Shown here: positions 17,846-26,403 of the stretch, one piece after another | How positions within the stretch are numbered: the first letter of the stretch is position 1 | How the letters are laid out: the number at the start of each line of letters is the position of its first letter | Assembly: GCF_016864555.1 (NCBI RefSeq) | Contig: NZ_CP044012.1 | Span: forward strand, 306,501-370,500 | DNA length: 64,000 nucleotides | From: Sinorhizobium sp. BG8 | Lineage (GTDB): Bacteria; Pseudomonadota; Alphaproteobacteria; Rhizobiales; Rhizobiaceae | Direction of reading: 5' to 3' | Made by a program: the position numbers and the translations under genes | Notes under the pieces: generated by a model | The model's input: the letters and a program-made list of their open reading frames with translations, nothing else | What the model was told of the DNA's origin: nothing | Databases searched by the model: none

Positions 17846-18475
17846 TTACGCGAAGCGCTGCAGTTCACCGTGAATGATGTCCTTGAAATCCAGAAGCATC
17901 ATCTCGGCTTCCGCCGGGGGCAAGGTGATCGCCAGCCGCACCATGCTGCCAGCAAGATGAAAGAGGAGAAAGACGAGACGCCTGAAACGTTCCTGCTCAT
18001 CGCTGCCGATTATGTGAATGGCGAGATCAGAGAACATTTCAGCCTGTTGCCTGGACTCCGCGATGTCCAGATCCTGCAGCGCCTTGTCCGCCTGTATGGC
18101 ATTCAGAAGATCCTGGATCGCCGGGTCGCCGGCTACCCGGAAATAGTAGCCGTCCAGAATGGCATCGGCGGCGTTTCGGATATCCGAAAGAACCAGCACG
18201 TTCGCAAGCGTTTCCATGATCACAGCCCGGGTCTCGGCCGAATACTGCTGAAACAGCATCGAGATGATCGCCGACTTGTTCGGGAAATACTGGTAGACCG
18301 ATGCGATGGGACCGCCGGTCAGTGCGGCGACTTCGCGCATCGTCAAACCATCGATGCCCTTCTCGCCTATCAGCTGCTTGGCGACCTTCAGGATTTCTTC
18401 GACGCGTTCGCGGCTGCGCTCCTGTTTCGGGTGCCGGCGCAGACATTGAGCATAGGTTTCGACTTCACCAGACAT
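17846..18475 (-). CDS. TetR/AcrR-family transcriptional regulator
   Basis: The 209-residue protein has a TetR helix-turn-helix (MREVAALTGGPIASVYQYFP) followed by NKSAI and a helical ligand-binding part. The start is placed at the ATG at 18475 (MSGEVETYAQ); an in-frame start at 18493 is also possible. Its nearest neighbours are copZ on one side and repC on the other, and there is no obvious divergent target. Palindromes lie about 90-140 bases upstream and may be its own operators. The regulated genes are unknown. Confidence 0.88.
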   Translation of the reverse strand: MSGEVETYAQCLRRHPKQERSRERVEEILKVAKQLIGEKGIDGLTMREVAALTGGPIASVYQYFPNKSAIISMLFQQYSAETRAVIMETLANVLVLSDIRNAADAILDGYYFRVAGDPAIQDLLNAIQADKALQDLDIAESRQQAEMFSDLAIHIIGSDEQERFRRLVFLLFHLAGSMVRLAITLPPAEAEMMLLDFKDIIHGELQRFA

Positions 18476-18566
18476 TCCCGAACCACCTCTCACCTAACAC
18501 CTGGGGTTTGCCCGTCAGCGATACCATACGCAGGCAGCGCAGAGCTGGATCAACGGCAAGATGCAT

Positions 18567-18617
18567 TTCGAAGTTCGAATACATGATCACATACCACGAC
18601 ATGACACGTGATCACGT
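18567..18617. promoter_or_regulatory. cluster of palindromes upstream of the TetR gene
   Basis: Two TTCGAA sites one base apart (18567-18572 and 18574-18579) are followed by the perfect 12-base palindrome ACGTGATCACGT at 18606-18617; a third TTCGAA lies at 18681-18686. They sit in the gap between repC and the TetR gene, which holds no gene that I can see. They could be TetR operators or part of the end of the replication module. Confidence 0.35.
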
Positions 18618-18771
18618 TTTTGTGACGGCCAGGCGCTTACAGCCACTAGCCAATTGGATGAATGCCTATGCATGAGCTCATTCGAATGCATTATCGGACA
18701 TGACTCAGCAAAGTCCAGTTCCTAGACCTATCCCACGCCGACACCGGCAATCCATCGCCGACCGCCATGGT

Positions 18772-19977
18772 TCATTCCAGCGCCTTGATCATCGGGAGAA
18801 CAGAGAACTTCCCTTCCTCGGCACGTCGGGTGAGTTCCCTCAGATAACCCCCAGGCGAACGGATATGTTCTGCACGCTGGAGCATGGCCGCGATAACAAC
18901 CGCGGCGGCACTTTCGCCCATCGCGGCGCGGGCCTTATCATAGGCATCCGAAGAAATACCGAGCATCGATCGAACGAGACCGGCGACCTTGATCATGTCG
19001 GCCCAGGTGGAGATGCCGTCTTTCGCGTAATCGCCAACCTCAGGGCAGGCGGCCAGCACCCGTTTGAGATCGATAGGGGCTGCCTTTCGCTCCAGCGGAC
19101 GTGGCTTGGTCTCGGGATCGCCCGGATTGACTCTTTCTTGGCCGTTTAATTCAATTGGTAGGTCTGTTTTTGAATTCTGAATATGGTGATCGAAATGCGC
19201 GTCATTGGCGCTCATTTCTTGTTCAGGGATCGAGTTCAGGTATTCCCTTTCCACCAAGCGACGAAGATCTGCCAGTCCTTCCTTACGTTTCTGAAGGTCT
19301 TCGATCGAAGTCGTGCGCCCGACTCTCCCCGAAAGGTCGGTAAGCCGCTGGGCAAGTTCCAGCCAGTCACCCGAACGCGCTTCCTCAAGCGCTGCCTCGA
19401 TGATCTTCGAGATATCGCGCAGATAGATTGTGATCTCTCCGCGCAAGGCCTGTTGCTTGCGGGCCAGGATACGCGCCCGCTCGGCGCTCTCGTGGATCGT
19501 CCCCGCCATCAGCGCGAGCGGTGCCAGATCGAACCCGAAGGCTTCCTCCATCTGCCCCTCCTCATTGCGTCGGCAGTATCGTTTCCCGTTGGGACTGTCG
19601 CGACGCATCAGGAAACCCGCGTCCTGCAGGGCAGCGATATGGCGCCTGAGCGTCGCCGGCGCCATCCCTCGCGACCGGACAGCGAGCTCCGCGTTGGACG
19701 GGAAGACGATGATCGGCTCCTTCCCATCGAGAACCTTTGACGGGTGGAAGCTCAAGAGTGCCTCCAGCACCGTTATCGTCCGGTCAGAAAGACCGAACGA
19801 CACCCTTGCTTCCGTCAGTGCACGGATCAACTGCCACTTGTCGGCAGTGCCTGTCTCGTTACCGCCGTCGGCATCGCGAAGGCGCTCTTGCGCTTTAGCA
19901 ACCCGTTCCTGCAGCGCGAAATGGCGCACAGTCATCCTGCCGCCGCCAAATGGCGTCGTCGCAACTCTCTCAATCAT
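18772..19977 (-). CDS. repC: RepC replication initiator of a repABC-family replicon
   Basis: The 401-residue protein matches RepC: the opening TTPFGGGRMTVRHFALQ, the winged-helix region NAELAVRSRGMAPATLRRHIAALQ, and the C-terminal domain ending SPGGYLRELTRRAEEGKFSV. RepC initiates replication at an origin inside its own coding sequence. The ATG at 19977 is preceded by GAGGGG. It lies downstream of repA on the same strand, separated by 240 bases that hold an antisense-RNA gene. A repB gene, normally between repA and this spacer, is missing. Confidence 0.95.
   Translation of the reverse strand: MIERVATTPFGGGRMTVRHFALQERVAKAQERLRDADGGNETGTADKWQLIRALTEARVSFGLSDRTITVLEALLSFHPSKVLDGKEPIIVFPSNAELAVRSRGMAPATLRRHIAALQDAGFLMRRDSPNGKRYCRRNEEGQMEEAFGFDLAPLALMAGTIHESAERARILARKQQALRGEITIYLRDISKIIEAALEEARSGDWLELAQRLTDLSGRVGRTTSIEDLQKRKEGLADLRRLVEREYLNSIPEQEMSANDAHFDHHIQNSKTDLPIELNGQERVNPGDPETKPRPLERKAAPIDLKRVLAACPEVGDYAKDGISTWADMIKVAGLVRSMLGISSDAYDKARAAMGESAAAVVIAAMLQRAEHIRSPGGYLRELTRRAEEGKFSVLPMIKALE
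19131..19260. other. AT-rich segment within repC, probable oriV
   Basis: A stretch rich in AT (for example TTTAATTCAATTGG and TTTTTGAATTCTGAATATGG) interrupts the GC-rich repC sequence. It encodes a low-complexity linker of RepC. In repABC plasmids the origin has been mapped to an AT-rich block inside repC, so this is the likely origin. Confidence 0.55.
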
Positions 19978-20107
19978 TGGTCATCCCCTCATGGAGGCAA
20001 GAGGCCGACCTTGACGTCTCAAAAGGACAGCAAGCATCGTTTCGCCACGGGAAAACCGAGGCAAACGCTTGACTTTGGCTGTCGGAAGTGATTCTCTCTA
20101 ATTGCTA

Positions 20108-20153
20108 CATTGAAGAGGGCTTCCGGAATGGCGACGTTTTGGAGGCCTTTTTT
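20108..20153 (+). ncRNA. counter-transcribed RNA controlling repC
   Basis: The plus strand, opposite to repC, has a promoter-like TTGGCT (20075), 16 bases and TCTAAT (20097-20102). Next comes a stem GGCTTCC...GGAGGCC with one G-U pair, ending in six T residues at about 20153. A short antisense RNA with a terminator in the spacer before repC is a hallmark of repABC replicons, where it limits repC expression. The 5' end is estimated from the -10 box. Confidence 0.68.
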
Positions 20154-20217
20154 CTTGCTTCAATCCTTTCCTGTTCAGTCACGGTAGCCAGCCGCAATCG
20201 AGCGGCCGAATTCTCAT

Positions 20218-21468
20218 TCAGGGCGCAGTCCGCCCCCAGGCGGAGAGCATCAGAGCTTCAATCTCCGCGTTGACGGCATTCATGCTTTCCATCGCCCGGT
20301 CATAGGTCGAGCGGGTGAAGTTCTCTCTTCCGACTTCATAGAGCGTCTCCTTCGTCAGTCCCGCATCCGAAACAGCCGTGGACTTGACCATGGGCGCTGT
20401 CAGGACTCGCTCGCCGAAAAGCGACCGCATGAAACCGACGATCTGGGCCTGCGGGCCATCGTTCGGTTCAAAGCGGGTCACGAGATAGCGCAGAAAGTCG
20501 AAGTTCAGCCGCCCGCCGGCCTCCCGCACAACGGAAAGCAGGTCCGATGTCATGAACAGGAACTGGTTCATGGACGCGATGTCCAGCATCTGCGGATGAA
20601 CGGTCACGATCACCGACGTCGACGCGCAAAGAGCCGAAAGCGTCAGGTAGCCGAGCTGCGGCGGGCAATCGAGAACCACCACGTCATAGTCCGCCTCCAC
20701 CGAGCGCAAGGCGGCGTGCACCCGGGCGAAGAACAGCGGCTGACCGGCCGCACTACCCTGCCGATTGGCGAGCGCGCGCGGCGTCACATGCTCGAATTCC
20801 TGCAGCTCCAGATTCCCCGGTACCAGATCCAGGCCATCAAAGTAGGTCTTGCGAATGATCTTGCTGAGGGGCCGCGCCTCGTCGTCGTAGCGGATCGCAC
20901 CGAAAATCGTGTCGTTGCCTTCGAGATCAAGCTCGGGCTGGTAGCCGAAAAGGGCGGAAAGCGAGGCCTGCGGATCGAGATCCACGGCCAGCACGCGATA
21001 CCCCGCGAGAGCAAGGTATTGAGCGAGGTGGGCTGCCGACGTCGTCTTGCCCGAGCCCCCCTTGAAGTTGGTCACACCGATTACCTGAAGGTGCTCGCCA
21101 CGGCCCGGATCGCGCCATTTCCGATAAGTCGAAGCCTTTGCCGTGTTGCTTTTGGCAAGCGCCTGGTCAGCGAGATAGGCGCGCAAGGCATTGATATCGG
21201 CCAATGAATAGTAGCGGCGCCCGCCCGCTCCGGTTTCCGGCTGCGGGCCCTCGCCGGCGAGCGAGAGCTGCCTGAGGTAGCCATCCGAAACACCGATCAG
21301 TCGTGCCGCCTCTCCGGATGAAAACGAACGGAGCGTCTTGCGGGTGGCAGGCATGAAGAAACGCTCCCGCATGCCCTTGAGCTGAAGCGACAGCAATTGC
21401 GCATCCGCCGCGATTGCTTCGTCGGCCGGTACGATCTCTCGGTCTGTCATGTCGGGGGCCAGGGCCAT
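20218..21468 (-). CDS. repA: RepA, ParA-like partition ATPase of a repABC-family replicon
   Basis: The 416-residue protein has an N-terminal MerR-like DNA-binding region (FSSGEAARLIGVSDGYLRQL) and a ParA ATPase core with the deviant Walker A KGGSGKTT at 136-143. Later motifs include VLAVDLDPQASLSALFG and VVVLDCPPQLGYLTL. RepA partitions the plasmid and represses its own operon, normally with RepB. The C terminus (AEIEALMLSAWGR) looks complete, so the protein is not truncated. It is followed by the antisense-RNA spacer and repC rather than by repB. Confidence 0.95.
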   Translation of the reverse strand: MALAPDMTDREIVPADEAIAADAQLLSLQLKGMRERFFMPATRKTLRSFSSGEAARLIGVSDGYLRQLSLAGEGPQPETGAGGRRYYSLADINALRAYLADQALAKSNTAKASTYRKWRDPGRGEHLQVIGVTNFKGGSGKTTSAAHLAQYLALAGYRVLAVDLDPQASLSALFGYQPELDLEGNDTIFGAIRYDDEARPLSKIIRKTYFDGLDLVPGNLELQEFEHVTPRALANRQGSAAGQPLFFARVHAALRSVEADYDVVVLDCPPQLGYLTLSALCASTSVIVTVHPQMLDIASMNQFLFMTSDLLSVVREAGGRLNFDFLRYLVTRFEPNDGPQAQIVGFMRSLFGERVLTAPMVKSTAVSDAGLTKETLYEVGRENFTRSTYDRAMESMNAVNAEIEALMLSAWGRTAP

Positions 21469-21684
21469 CCGTTGTATCCTTCAGGGCATTCTGTGCTTGC
21501 CTTGGACTCTCAAACCGTCGACCATGGGCTCGGCCGGCGCCATGGCAGTCACGCTCCGGCAAACAATCTACGCGAAAACGATTTTCTAACAGGCAAACCT
21601 GCCAGTTACGGAAGACGGCAGAAAATACAAAATTTCCGTTACAGGACCCTGAGACGATTCCCGATTCCCGTCAAGATATATTTG

Positions 21685-21701
21685 GTTAACGGCGCTCTAA
21701 C
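21685..21701. other. degenerate parS-like near-palindrome
   Basis: GTTAACGGCGCTCTAAC has GTTA/TAAC ends around a GC core and resembles the repABC partition site pattern GTTnnCnGCnGnnAAC. It is one base longer and mismatched on the right half. It could be a decayed or diverged centromere site upstream of repA. Confidence 0.3.
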
Positions 21702-21702
21702 G

Positions 21703-21731
21703 GAAAGGTGGCGCATCCAGGACGCGCCACC
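21703..21731 (-). terminator. terminator after the aminotransferase gene
   Basis: On the minus strand GGTGGCGC and GCGCCACC form a perfect eight-base stem with a nine-base loop, followed by TTT. It lies about 58 bases past the stop codon. Confidence 0.6.
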
Positions 21732-21788
21732 AGCCAAAAAGACAATATCAATCAATGCCGCGCGGGCACATTGCCCTGACCGCCGCTG

Positions 21789-22988
21789 TCAGAACCCGAA
21801 CAACCGCAACCGGTCGCCCAGCAGGGAGATGGTCGGCACGTCCGCATTGGCGAAGGCGAACCGCAGGTATCTGTCCTGGCCTTCACCAAAATAGTCACCG
21901 GGCAGGCATACAATGCCCACGGACTTCGCAAGCCGTTCGGCGACGTCTGCCGAGCCACGCCCCGCCGCGGGATGTCTTACGAACGCAAAGTAGGCTCCCA
22001 GCGCATCGACCTTCCAATCAGGCAGCAGTTGCATGGTTTCCCTCAATGCCTGCGCACGCCTGACGATTTCCTGCCGATTACCTTCGCGCCAGGCAGCAAG
22101 CTTCGGCAGCGCCTCGGCAACGGCGACCTGGGCCGCCCGAGGCGCACAGATCTGCAGGTTGTCCATGATCTTAGCTACCTGTTCGACCACCGCGGCACCG
22201 GCCGTGATCGCTCCGAGCCGATGCCCGGGGATGCAGAAGGATTTCGAGAAGCTGTAGAGACCGATGACCGTGTCCTGCCAGCCCTCGCGGGAAAAAAGTT
22301 CGTGTGGGCGAACGCCAGCCTCCGGCAGGAAGTCGCGATACGTCTCGTCCAGGATGAGCCATATGCCTCGTGCCTTGCAGAGATCGAATATCTCGTTGAG
22401 CAGGGAGGAAGGATAGACCGAGCCCGTCGGATTGTTGGGAGACACCAGCGCCAGTGCCCGCACGCCAGGAACAATCGCTTCGGCGATAGCTGCCGGATCG
22501 GGCAGGAAGCCAAGAGCCGGATCGCACGCCACGAAACGGGTCTTCACACCCATCATCGCGAGCGTCGTTTCCTGGTTGAAATAGTAGGGATTGGTCATCA
22601 AGACGGTGTCGCCCGGGCCTGCCACGGCCATCGCCGCACAGATAAAGGCCTGATTGCAGCCGGAGGTGATGTGGATGTTGCCCTGTTCCATGCTTGCCTC
22701 GTAGACCTGCGAGACATGAAGGGCGTAGGCGCTCCTGAGGACCGCCTCTCCTTCAATCGCGCCATATCCCGTCAAGGCGGTCGACGCGGCGTATTGCCCG
22801 AGCAGCGCCAGCATTTCCGGATGAGCCGGGTAGCCCGGGACGGCCTGAGACAGGTCGATCAGCGGACCGTGCCGGCCATCATAGGACTTCGCCCATGCCA
22901 GGACGGAGGGCACGGGCGGGGGGCGAGCGTTTCGACGAGCGGATTGAAGTGGGCCATTGAAGTTTCTCTTTAACTCTGTCCGGCTCAC
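21789..22988 (-). CDS. class I/II PLP aminotransferase, probable frameshift near the N terminus
   Basis: The protein is a fold-type I aminotransferase with the PLP Lys in SFSKSFCIPGHRLG, the Asn/Pro motif SPNNPTG and the acidic cofactor motif WLILDETYRDFLP. As written, the frame opens at a GTG at 22988 overlapping the lysR stop as GTGA. A better N terminus, MAHFNPLVETLA, starts at the ATG at 22957 in another frame. It would join PPPVPSVLAWAKSYDG if one base were added to the six-G run at 22918-22923. So either a base is missing here or the gene truly uses the GTG. It follows lysR on the same strand; the amino donor is unknown. Confidence 0.82.
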   Translation of the reverse strand: MSRTELKRNFNGPLQSARRNARPPPVPSVLAWAKSYDGRHGPLIDLSQAVPGYPAHPEMLALLGQYAASTALTGYGAIEGEAVLRSAYALHVSQVYEASMEQGNIHITSGCNQAFICAAMAVAGPGDTVLMTNPYYFNQETTLAMMGVKTRFVACDPALGFLPDPAAIAEAIVPGVRALALVSPNNPTGSVYPSSLLNEIFDLCKARGIWLILDETYRDFLPEAGVRPHELFSREGWQDTVIGLYSFSKSFCIPGHRLGAITAGAAVVEQVAKIMDNLQICAPRAAQVAVAEALPKLAAWREGNRQEIVRRAQALRETMQLLPDWKVDALGAYFAFVRHPAAGRGSADVAERLAKSVGIVCLPGDYFGEGQDRYLRFAFANADVPTISLLGDRLRLFGF

Positions 22989-24001
22989 AGCCGGGACTTG
23001 CGTTTCTGGACGGAATTGGTGCGCCGTTGAGCCGGCGCCGAGACCGGTTTGTAATCTTCCGCACTACGGCCCCGAGTCCGGATCAGCGTTCTTGCGGAGG
23101 TCTGCGGTTCTGGCAGGGCATCGCCCTCGAGCGAGGCGAAAAGCCAATCTATGAACACCTTGGCAATGGGGGCGGCACGCACCTCATGCCGACAAGCGAC
23201 ATAGAAAGCATCGTTGGCCGGCACACTGAGATCGAAGGGAACGACCAATTCGCCCTTGGCGATCAGACTGCTGGCGGTAATGGTATCGCCGAGCGCCACA
23301 CCCTGGCCATGGAGTGCCGCCTCGGTGGAGAGCCGTGCATCGCTCATCGAATGCTGTTGCCCGCGCGCAAGATCGACGGCATCCGCGGCCGAAAGCCAGG
23401 TGTGCCACTCCCGTCCGTCATCACCATGCAGGATAACATGGTCGGAAAGGTCGCGCACCGAGCGCAACGGGCGGCTGTTGAGCAGGGTAGGGCTGGCGAT
23501 CGGGAACAGACGCAGGTGGCTCCACAGCCGTGTCCAGCAGTCCGGCCAGTTTCCGTCGCCGTAAAGGATACAGACGTCGACGTCGGGCGCATGGACATCA
23601 GCCGGGTCGTTCGCTGCAACGAGGTTCAGCCGGATACCGGGATATTGCTCCGTAAAGCGGTTGAGGCGGGGAATGATCCAGAAGGACAGAAGCGCCGGGA
23701 CGCAGGTGATCTTGAGTTCACCGCTCGTAGTCGGGCGCTTCATCTGCGCGGTGGCCGCGGCGATGCCGCCAAAGGCCTGCGTAACCGCCGGCAGCAAGAG
23801 GGCCCCCTCCGAAGTCAGCTTGAGCCGCTTTCCCCCGCGCTCGAACAGAGGAGTGTTGAGCGACTCCTCCAGTGCGCGGATCTGGTGACTGATCGCACCG
23901 TGCGTGACATTCAGCTCCCGCGCCGCGGCGGACACGGACCCTCGACGGGCCGTCGCCTCGAAGGCTCTCAGGGGATTGAGCGGTGGAAGACGCGACATCA
24001 T
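22985..24001 (-). CDS. LysR-family transcriptional regulator (GcvA-like)
   Basis: The protein has the LysR N-terminal helix-turn-helix (PLNPLRAFEATARRGSVSAA and VTHGAISHQIRALE) and a two-lobed effector domain. The RLPPLNPLRAFE opening is typical of the GcvA subgroup. It is divergent from the ureohydrolase gene across 190 bases and directly upstream of the aminotransferase gene, so it probably controls both. Tandem start codons lie at 24004, 24001 and 23998, with no clear ribosome binding site to choose between them. The C-terminal 40 residues are basic and probably disordered. Confidence 0.9.
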   Translation of the reverse strand: MMSRLPPLNPLRAFEATARRGSVSAAARELNVTHGAISHQIRALEESLNTPLFERGGKRLKLTSEGALLLPAVTQAFGGIAAATAQMKRPTTSGELKITCVPALLSFWIIPRLNRFTEQYPGIRLNLVAANDPADVHAPDVDVCILYGDGNWPDCWTRLWSHLRLFPIASPTLLNSRPLRSVRDLSDHVILHGDDGREWHTWLSAADAVDLARGQQHSMSDARLSTEAALHGQGVALGDTITASSLIAKGELVVPFDLSVPANDAFYVACRHEVRAAPIAKVFIDWLFASLEGDALPEPQTSARTLIRTRGRSAEDYKPVSAPAQRRTNSVQKRKSRL

Positions 24002-24044
24002 CACGATCCGGGCAAGTGTAGTTGGTGAATTTTTCTCACACGAA

Positions 24045-24061
24045 TGACTATAACATTGTCA
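24045..24061. promoter_or_regulatory. LysR-type binding-site candidate
   Basis: TGACTATAACATTGTCA has TGAC/GTCA arms around nine bases, in the divergent promoter region between lysR and the ureohydrolase gene. This size and position fit a LysR regulatory site. Confidence 0.4.
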
Positions 24062-24190
24062 ATTGATTTTCTATTCGATTTACGACGATAATGGCCAAAA
24101 CAAGTGCAATAAGCCGGGGAACCTAAAAATTGGGCTGCCATCTTCTGACCGCCCGCTCTCCGGCTGATCAAACCGTATAGCGAGGCAGGC

Positions 24191-25240
24191 ATGGCGTTCG
24201 ACGCGAGCAAGTTGCAGGAACTGAGACAGAGATACAGCAACGGCACCGATTTTTACGATCCGGCCTACCGCAAGGTTGCCGACAAGATCTTCTCGGGTGG
24301 CACGCGCGTCGCACCCTACGCCGGAGTTCCGACATTTCTGTCTGCTCCCTATCTTCCTGTCGATGCCAATAACCCCGATTTCGGTGATCTCCAGGTCGCC
24401 ATCACGGGCGTTCCGATGGATCTTGGCGTAACCAACCGTACGGGCTCGCGCTTCGGACCCCGCGCCATGCGCTCCATCGAACGCATCGGCCCTTACAACC
24501 ATGTACTGGATTGCGCACCCGTGCAGGAATTGCGCGTGGCCGACATCGGTGACGTGCCGTTCCAGAGCCGCTACAGGCTCGAACTCAGCCATGAGGACAT
24601 CGAGAAGCGTTTCAACCAGATCGTCGACGCCGGGGTCATCCCGCTTGCGGTCGGCGGTGACCACTCGATCACCCACCCGATCATGAAGGCCGTGGGCAAG
24701 AAGACGCCCGTCGGCATGATCCACATTGACGCTCACTGCGACACCGGCGGCTCTTTCGACCAGACGAAATTCCACCACGGCGGCCCGTTCCGCAACGCCG
24801 TCCTTGATGGCGTTCTCGATCCGACCCGCACGATCCAGATCGGCATTCGCGGCTCTTCCGAGTATCTATGGGAGTTTTCCTATGAGTCTGGCATGACCGT
24901 GATCCACGCGGAAGAGGTGACGGGCATGGGCATCCCCGCCATCATCGAGAAGGCGAGGCAGATCGTCGGGGACGGCCCGACTTACCTCTCCTTCGACATC
25001 GACAGCCTCGACCCAAGCTTCGCTCCCGGCACCGGCACGCCTGAAATCGGCGGACTGACGACGCGCGAAGTCCTCGAACTGCTCCGCGGGCTCAAGGGGC
25101 TCAACCTTGTGGGCGGCGACGTCGTGGAAGTCGCGCCGCAGTACGATGCAACCACCAACACCGCACATGCGGGCGCGCAGGTACTGTTCGAAATTCTGAG
25201 CCTCATGGTCTTCAGCCCCTCGGTAAAGGGCAAGGCCTGA
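24191..25240 (+). CDS. agmatinase/guanidino-acid ureohydrolase (arginase superfamily)
   Basis: The 349-residue enzyme has the binuclear-metal ligands of the arginase fold: GGDHS (His158), IDAHCDT (Asp180, His182, Asp184) and SFDIDSLDPSFAPGTG (Asp269, Asp271). It should release urea from a guanidino compound. The N terminus is longer than in classical SpeB, as in guanidinobutyrase and guanidinopropionase relatives, so agmatine, 4-guanidinobutyrate and 3-guanidinopropionate are all possible substrates. It is the first gene of a run with an ABC importer and a nitrilase-type amidase, and is divergent from lysR. Confidence 0.88.
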   Translation: MAFDASKLQELRQRYSNGTDFYDPAYRKVADKIFSGGTRVAPYAGVPTFLSAPYLPVDANNPDFGDLQVAITGVPMDLGVTNRTGSRFGPRAMRSIERIGPYNHVLDCAPVQELRVADIGDVPFQSRYRLELSHEDIEKRFNQIVDAGVIPLAVGGDHSITHPIMKAVGKKTPVGMIHIDAHCDTGGSFDQTKFHHGGPFRNAVLDGVLDPTRTIQIGIRGSSEYLWEFSYESGMTVIHAEEVTGMGIPAIIEKARQIVGDGPTYLSFDIDSLDPSFAPGTGTPEIGGLTTREVLELLRGLKGLNLVGGDVVEVAPQYDATTNTAHAGAQVLFEILSLMVFSPSVKGKA

Positions 25241-25314
25241 CGTAGAATACACCAAAGCAATGTGGGAACATGCCGGCGCACGCTCTGGGCTCCGGCACAT
25301 AAAAGGAGAAAAAA

Positions 25315-26403
25315 ATGGGTAACAACTTCAACTCCAACATCAGCCGCCGCGGCCTTCTTGCCGCAAGCGCGGCCGGAGCATCGCTGCTTGCGATGCCGTC
25401 GATCCTTCGCGCACAGGACAAATCGCTGAAGATCGGCGTCTACGGCGGTTACTTCAAGGATTCGTTCGACAAGAACATTTTCCCTGAGTTCACCAAGGCA
25501 ACCGGCATCGCGGTTGAATCCATTGCGGAGCCGACGGGCGAAGCCTGGCTCGTTCAGCTCGAGCAGGCAGCCCGCGCCAAGCAGGCTCCGGCCGACGTTT
25601 CCATGATGTCCCAGGTTGCCATGCTCAAGGGGCAGGCAACCGAGCTCTGGGCGCCGATCGATACCACCAAGATGAAGAATGCCGGCAATCTGATCGACCA
25701 CTTCGTCAACAAGTATCCAGATGGACGCGTGGCGGGCATCGGCGCGGTTGCGTGGTACATCACGCTCGTCACCAACACCAACGTCTACAAGGAAGCGCCG
25801 ACCTCCTGGACCGCTCTTTGGGATCCGGCCAATGCCGACAAGCTTGGCCTGCTTGCGCTGGTCTCCAACTCCTTCCTGCTCGAGGTAACCGCCAAGACCT
25901 TCATGGGCGGCACCAACGCGCTGGACACCGAAGAAGGCATCCTGAAGGCCTTCGAAAAGCTCGCTGAGGTAAAGCCGAACGTTCGGTTGTGGTACCGCGA
26001 CGAAGCACAGTTCGAGCAGGCACTGAAGTCGGGCGAAATCCCGATGGGCCAGTACTATCACGACGTTACCGGTCTTGCGGCCGCTGACGGGCACCCCGTA
26101 CGGTCCACCTTTCCCAAGGAAGGCGGCATTCAGGATTCCGGTTGCTGGGCAGTGTCGAAGGCGTCCCAGAAGTCCGAGGAAGCGCACGTCTTCATCGACT
26201 ACATGTGCCAGCCGGCCATTCAGGCGACGCTGGCCCGCAAGGTCGGAACCTCGCCGACGGTCAAGCGCGAGCTTCTCGACCTGTCGGACAAGGAATTCGC
26301 CGCGGTGTCCTCAGATATCGAGCCGATCATTCCGCGCTACGACCTCTACCAGACCAAGTCGGACTGGCTGAACCAGAAGTGGACCGAACTCATCGTCGGC
26401 TAA
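25315..26403 (+). CDS. periplasmic substrate-binding protein, PotD/PotF family
   Basis: The 362-residue protein starts with a twin-arginine-like leader (SNISRRGLLAASAAGASLL) and an ILRAQDK cleavage area, then a type II two-lobed binding domain (LKIGVYGGYFKDSFDKNIFP). The ribosome binding site AAAAGGAG is strong. It follows the ureohydrolase gene by 74 bases and precedes the importer ATPase and permease genes. The imported compound is therefore probably the ureohydrolase substrate or a precursor, a contextual inference. Confidence 0.92.
   Translation: MGNNFNSNISRRGLLAASAAGASLLAMPSILRAQDKSLKIGVYGGYFKDSFDKNIFPEFTKATGIAVESIAEPTGEAWLVQLEQAARAKQAPADVSMMSQVAMLKGQATELWAPIDTTKMKNAGNLIDHFVNKYPDGRVAGIGAVAWYITLVTNTNVYKEAPTSWTALWDPANADKLGLLALVSNSFLLEVTAKTFMGGTNALDTEEGILKAFEKLAEVKPNVRLWYRDEAQFEQALKSGEIPMGQYYHDVTGLAAADGHPVRSTFPKEGGIQDSGCWAVSKASQKSEEAHVFIDYMCQPAIQATLARKVGTSPTVKRELLDLSDKEFAAVSSDIEPIIPRYDLYQTKSDWLNQKWTELIVG

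Larger units (their letters stand above)
21469..21788. other. repA upstream region
   Basis: This 320-base non-coding stretch separates repA from the aminotransferase gene and is AT-richer around 21580-21690. It should hold the repA promoter; on the minus strand there is a TTGACG but no confident -10. It also contains a parS-like near-palindrome and a terminator for the aminotransferase gene. I see no open frame worth calling. Confidence 0.55.

Noticed and set aside
19978-20217. A repB gene or fragment between repA and repC
   Set aside because: Only 240 bases are available, mostly the antisense-RNA gene and repC leader; no ParB-like words are found in any frame.
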